Below are positions 60,744-64,000 of a DNA stretch of 64,000 nucleotides, piece by piece. This DNA is from Aequorivita sp. (GTDB lineage: Bacteria > Bacteroidota > Bacteroidia > Flavobacteriales > Flavobacteriaceae), in the NCBI GenBank assembly GCA_030690315.1, contig JAUYGY010000019.1, forward strand, positions 90,129-154,128. Direction: 5' to 3'. The notes below the pieces were generated by a model. It ran no database searches and was not told where the DNA came from. It saw only the letters and a list, made by a program, of their open reading frames with translations. The position numbers were made by a program, and so were the translations under genes. The number at the start of each line of letters is the position of its first letter. Position 1 is the stretch's first letter.

Positions 60744-61865
60744 TTATAAATCCTTTAGTATTCCATCCATGACTTTGTATAATTTTCCAGCAGTTTCAGG
60801 GAGGCTTTGGTTTGTAAATATGATAACACCTATGTTTTTTTTAGGGATAACGAATAAAAGATTTTGAGTGCCAAATGCGCCTCCGTGATGACTAAAGTAT
60901 GTTCCATTATTTTCATCATTACTTATTGGCCAATAATAGCCAATCTTTTCTTCCCCATTTTCATAAACCACTTGATGTGACTTAACAGCCGTTTCATTAT
61001 TATTATCAAGTTGAAATTTTATGTATTTTATCATATCGGGGATTGTGGACATTATTCCACCGCCGGCGCCCCAAAGTTGATGTGCCATATTAGGAGCTAA
61101 AACATCATTAACAGTATATCCATTGGTTAAATTGATTTTTAGATCGTCTGGTATAACTGTACCCGTACTTGTCATTCCTATCTTATTGCAAATTTCTTCC
61201 CTAATTAATTGGTAGTAAGGTTTTTTATAGATATTCTCTAAAATATAAGCAGCAAGTTCCGTGTCAGCATTCGAATAATCAAATTTGGTTCCTGGAATTG
61301 TATCAATTGTTATGGATTGCAAATCAATAATAAATTTATCTCGATTATAATCCTTTTCAATTTGATATATTTTGAAAGCTAAACTATCATTTGGATTTTC
61401 GAAAAGTTTGTTTATTGTAATGGGAAGAAATTTTGGCAACCTACTTGTGTGTGTAATCAAATGTTTTATCCTTATCGGATTTCCTTCATATTCCAAATTA
61501 GAAAAATCTTCTTTAAGATATTTTCGAATATCATCTTCTAAATTTAATTTTCCGTCTAATTCAGCTTGTGCGACTAAAGTGCCTGCAAAAGTTTTACTAA
61601 CCGATGCTATTTCATAGATTGTTTCATCTGTTGGTGTGTTCCCTTGCCCTTTATCCAATTCTCCGTAGTGATTAATGTATATTTCTCCATCTTTATAAAC
61701 ACCCATTGATATGGCATTAATTGTTGGATCTGAAAGTAAAGATTCGGCATTTTTGTCCATTGAAAGTTCAATCGGATTTCTTTCAGGAGTATGTTTATTG
61801 TTCTGTGAGTATATGCAACCCAAGACAGAAAAGTTGATAAAAAAGATGAAGAATATAGTTTTCAT
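60744..61865 (-). CDS. serine hydrolase of the beta-lactamase/penicillin-binding class C type, lipoprotein
   Basis: 373 aa with a lipoprotein signal (Cys in SVLGCIYSQ). The active-site Ser-Lys is in EIASVSKTFAG, the Tyr-x-Asn in DYSNADTELA, and the third element is HHGGAFG near the C-terminus. It could be an esterase, peptidase or beta-lactamase-like enzyme; sequence alone does not decide. It interrupts the araC-copA pair and is flanked by direct repeats. Confidence 0.88.
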   Translation of the reverse strand: MKTIFFIFFINFSVLGCIYSQNNKHTPERNPIELSMDKNAESLLSDPTINAISMGVYKDGEIYINHYGELDKGQGNTPTDETIYEIASVSKTFAGTLVAQAELDGKLNLEDDIRKYLKEDFSNLEYEGNPIRIKHLITHTSRLPKFLPITINKLFENPNDSLAFKIYQIEKDYNRDKFIIDLQSITIDTIPGTKFDYSNADTELAAYILENIYKKPYYQLIREEICNKIGMTSTGTVIPDDLKINLTNGYTVNDVLAPNMAHQLWGAGGGIMSTIPDMIKYIKFQLDNNNETAVKSHQVVYENGEEKIGYYWPISNDENNGTYFSHHGGAFGTQNLLFVIPKKNIGVIIFTNQSLPETAGKLYKVMDGILKDL

Positions 61866-62010
61866 TAATTTTTAGGTTTATTGATTAAAAGACTTCTTTT
61901 CTTATTGTTTGTTGCAAATTTTTTCAAATGCACCATAATAGTCTGCAAGTACTGGAAGTTGGCGATTTCAAGTAATTCACTGTCAGCTAAGCACAACCTG
62001 TCCCGCTAAT

Positions 62011-62158
62011 TGTAGCCATATTTCAATTGTTTTTTAACAACACAAAATTGGCATCAATATGGAAAATAGCTAATGTGGAATTATGGAATTGATTTGTAAA
62101 ATTTACTTACACCTTATCCAATGGCGATCTTTTATCTTCACGGATTTGTTTGAAATGG
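62011..62158. repeat. direct repeat copy B (copA start fragment plus araC end)
   Basis: Matches 60494-60648. Starts with TGTAGCCAT, the reverse of the first copA codons, here without a gene behind it, and ends inside the intact araC-type gene. Confidence 0.8.
62089..62106. promoter_or_regulatory. second copy of the candidate activator site
   Basis: TTGATTTGTAAAATTTAC directly after the araC stop codon; one base differs from the copA site. It may still drive the serine hydrolase gene about 225 bases on. Confidence 0.4.
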
Positions 62159-62670
62159 CTTGGAGTTAATCCAGTTACTTTTTTGAACTGATTACTCAGA
62201 TAGGCTACACTTGAATAGTTTAATTGGAAAGCAATTTCGGTTAAAGACAGCTCATCATAAACCAAGAGCTCTTTTATCTTTTCAACCTTTTGGGCAATAT
62301 AAAATTTTTCTATAGTGGTACTCTCCACTTCAGAAAATAGATTAGATAGGTAATTGTAGTCATGGTTGAGTTTTTCACTCAATATGTCAGATAGATTGGT
62401 TTTTGCATCATTATCCTCATAATGTACTAGATGAATTATAACATTCTTTATCTGCTCTATAAGCTTACTTTTTTTATCATCAATTAGCTGAAAGCCTAAA
62501 GGTACTAAAGCTCCTTGTAAAGAATCTCTTTCTTGGGAGGTCAGCTCTTTTTCAAGAGAAACTTCTCCCAATTTTATGTTTTTTATCTCTAATCCCAGTT
62601 TATTCATTTCATCTCGCACTACCATAATACAACGGTTGCAGACCATATTTTTTATAAATAGTAGGCTCAT
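62107..62670 (-). CDS. AraC-type regulator with HMA-like N-terminal domain
   Basis: 187 aa and a paralogue of the gene at 56988. N-terminal HMA-like part with the Cys pair in KNMVCNRCIMVVRDEM, C-terminal AraC helix-turn-helix (LSLTEIAFQLNYSSVAYLSN). Probably the copper-responsive activator of copA and neighbours. Its last 50 bases and downstream DNA are duplicated before copA. Confidence 0.88.
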   Translation of the reverse strand: MSLLFIKNMVCNRCIMVVRDEMNKLGLEIKNIKLGEVSLEKELTSQERDSLQGALVPLGFQLIDDKKSKLIEQIKNVIIHLVHYEDNDAKTNLSDILSEKLNHDYNYLSNLFSEVESTTIEKFYIAQKVEKIKELLVYDELSLTEIAFQLNYSSVAYLSNQFKKVTGLTPSHFKQIREDKRSPLDKV

Positions 62671-62807
62671 GATTACTCCTTGTTTACAAAATAAAATAAA
62701 TTCACAATAACTCTAATTAACAAATCTACGACTAAAATAAAAGCACTTGTCGTTCTCCCATTAATTTCTTAACCAGAAGGTCATTAGATAGGTTGCTATT
62801 TAAAAAC

Positions 62808-62836
62808 AAAAAGCCTCGGAACACAGTCCCGAGGTT
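62808..62836. terminator. stem-loop terminator next to the insertion element
   Basis: CCTCGG and CCGAGG pair around a nine-base loop, with an A-run before and a T-run after. No plus-strand gene precedes it in the window, so it may serve a minus-strand gene formerly on the right, now separated by the IS. Confidence 0.7.
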
Positions 62837-62850
62837 TTTTATTTATTATA

Positions 62851-63849
62851 ACCCGTTGGGTGTAATTATTTGATGTGAAATAAAGCGAATAGATATTGGT
62901 CAAGATACTGAAATTCAGTATCTTGAAGTTGCAAAACAAACCAATATCCATGACAAATATAGTGAAAAATTATCGCAGAGTTTTAGAAGTTATAAGTTCT
63001 TTGAATTGTGAATTAGAGTATAAAAGTAATGTAGGCAGAAAACAAAAAATGTCTGATTTAGAGGTAGTTGCATTGAGCTTGACATCGGAATTTATGTCAA
63101 TAGACAGCGAAAACTCCCTTTTCAAACAAATTGATAACATTGTTATTCCAAATTTGATAGAGCGTAGCCAGTTCAATAAAAGAAGACGAAAATTGTTCCA
63201 TCTCTCTGAAGAAGTGCGCACAAAATTGGCAGCGCATTTTTTGGAATTTGAGGACTATTTTATTGTCGACAGTATGCCGTTGGAAATTTGCAAATTTTCT
63301 AGGCACAATAGGATTAAGATTTGTAAGGATGATTTTGAAACGGCTCCCTCAAAAGGATTTTGTGCCTCGCAGAACAGTTGGTTTTATGGTTATAAACTTC
63401 ACGGTATCTGTTCAGTTACGGGAGTTTTTCATTCCTTGGACATTACCAAAGCAGAAGTCCATGACATTCATTTTTTGAAAAACATAAAACAGCAAGTCTC
63501 TGATTGTGTGGTTCTTGGAGACCGCGGCTATGTTTCTGAAACTATTCAGCTGGACCTGTTCCAAAGTGCAAACATCAAATTAGAAACGCCAAAAAGGAGG
63601 AATCAAAAAAACTTTAAACCACAACCATATATTTTCAGGAGATCCCGAAAAAGGATAGAGACTTTATTTTCCCAGTTATGCGACCAGTTCTTAATTAGGA
63701 GAAATTACGCCAAGTCTTTTGAAGGTTTTAAAACCAGAATATTGGCAAAAATAACAGCATTAACACTGGTACAATATATCAACAAATTTATATTTGACAG
63801 ACCAATAAACAATATCAAGAATCAATTAATTTAATTTCACCCAACGGGT
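62851..63849 (+). mobile_element. complete IS982-family insertion sequence
   Basis: 999 bp with 12-bp perfect terminal inverted repeats (ACCCGTTGGGTG and CACCCAACGGGT). A perfect 7-bp target duplication TATTATA lies at 62844-62850 and 63850-63856. The element carries one intact transposase gene, so it is probably a recent and possibly active insertion. It sits beside the copper block. Confidence 0.92.
62950..63834 (+). CDS. IS982 family transposase
   Basis: 294 aa from the ATG at 62950. A DDE-type enzyme: the first Asp in FIVDSMPLEICK, a second in VVLGDRGYVSE, and the Glu near RKRIETLFSQLCDQF. The N-terminal VLEVISSLNCELEYKSNVGR and the middle WFYGYKLHGICSVTG are typical. The frame is open upstream, but the DNA there lies close to the end of the element and the ATG at 62950 fits family starts. 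Confidence 0.93.
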   Translation: MTNIVKNYRRVLEVISSLNCELEYKSNVGRKQKMSDLEVVALSLTSEFMSIDSENSLFKQIDNIVIPNLIERSQFNKRRRKLFHLSEEVRTKLAAHFLEFEDYFIVDSMPLEICKFSRHNRIKICKDDFETAPSKGFCASQNSWFYGYKLHGICSVTGVFHSLDITKAEVHDIHFLKNIKQQVSDCVVLGDRGYVSETIQLDLFQSANIKLETPKRRNQKNFKPQPYIFRRSRKRIETLFSQLCDQFLIRRNYAKSFEGFKTRILAKITALTLVQYINKFIFDRPINNIKNQLI

Positions 63850-63957
63850 TATTATATTAAATTACTAGTGATGCGTTGATTTTTTTAAAAAGCTTATAAT
63901 TAACTGATATTAAAATACTTATATACGTTCTTTGATTTTTTGATTTGAATTGATATG

Positions 63958-63965
63958 TAGCTTTG
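63958..63965 (+). promoter_or_regulatory. -7 box before a gene at the right edge
   Basis: TAGCTTTG fits TANNTTTG. An ATG 20 bases further (63986) begins a frame MNTGK that leaves the window. The gene cannot be identified from five codons. Confidence 0.35.
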
Positions 63966-64000
63966 CCCTCTTTTTAAGGCAAGCTATGAATACAGGTAAA

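Noticed and set aside
1..64000. tRNA and rRNA genes
   Set aside because: No cloverleaf-type or rRNA-like sequence was recognised while reading the intergenic regions.

Overview
The window is chromosomal DNA from a member of the Bacteroidota, most likely a marine or environmental member of the Flavobacteriia. The evidence is the AT-rich intergenic DNA, the lack of Shine-Dalgarno sequences, promoters of the TTG-N19/20-TANNTTTG type, lineage-typical families (GLPGLI protein, DUF4230, DUF4382, TonB-type barrel with carboxypeptidase-like domain, TPR plus LuxR regulators) and fused E1 alpha-beta dehydrogenases. No rRNA, tRNA or CRISPR array was seen.

Layout. 0-3 kb: a truncated secreted protein, a TPR/LuxR regulator and a small membrane protein. 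3-21.2 kb: one long minus-strand run that reads from the right paaE, paaA, S23, paaB, paaC, paaD, paaG, broken S23, paaH, paaI, a zinc peptidase, a thiolase, mazE/mazF, paaZ, a crotonase, paaY, a 2-oxoacid dehydrogenase E2, S23 and a fused E1. Together these form almost the whole aerobic phenylacetyl-CoA pathway: epoxidase PaaABC(D)E, isomerase PaaG, ring opening PaaZ, then beta-oxidation by a crotonase, PaaH and the thiolase, with thioesterases PaaI and PaaY as safety valves. The ligase PaaK and a PaaR regulator are not in the window. An aromatic amino acid hydroxylase is divergently transcribed from the same short promoter region. 23-38 kb: housekeeping genes (rhodanese, nuclease, DUF4230, GLPGLI plus outer-membrane barrel, deoxynucleoside kinase, polyphosphate kinase, App1-like phosphatase, membrane and soluble pyrophosphatases, MATE pump). 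38-45.6 kb: small stress or regulatory genes (WYL and ArsR regulators, SRPBCC, three DinB proteins, VOC, NTF2-like, GlxA-type regulator, lipoproteins). 45.7-62.7 kb: a minus-strand copper and efflux block (multicopper oxidase, DUF3347, HMA protein, MFS, TolC, RND pump and adaptor, DoxX, two HMA-like/AraC regulators, copper P-type ATPase). A complete IS982-family element follows at 62851-63849.

The most striking structure is a family of degenerate repeats with an exact 7-bp period in the intergenic spaces left of 45.7 kb. About 20 arrays were found. The heptamer differs from locus to locus (GATTAAC, AGTATTG, GGTTTTT, GACATAA, CGCTTTT, TTAGGCT and others), but the arrays often occur as inverted pairs of one heptamer class. 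All three S23-type four-helix-bundle genes in the window sit in gene junctions of the paa run, and each is bracketed by such an inverted pair. Other junctions hold the same kind of palindrome with no gene inside. The arrays run into neighbouring stop codons and even supply the start region of paaH. I read this as a candidate family of small insertion units related to the S23-encoding intervening sequences of 23S rRNA. The copper block has no such array, in keeping with separate acquisition.

A second dispersed repeat class (REP-like palindromes with a GAGCNNAGTCGA core) has entered two coding regions in frame (E1 and paaH). In the copper block, a shared sequence close to TTGATTTGTAAGATTTAC lies 70-105 bp upstream of four genes or operons and probably marks a regulon of the HMA-like/AraC regulators. 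Two genes (the membrane protein at 2431 and the serine hydrolase at 60744) are flanked by direct repeats made from the ends of neighbouring genes, which suggests insertion events.
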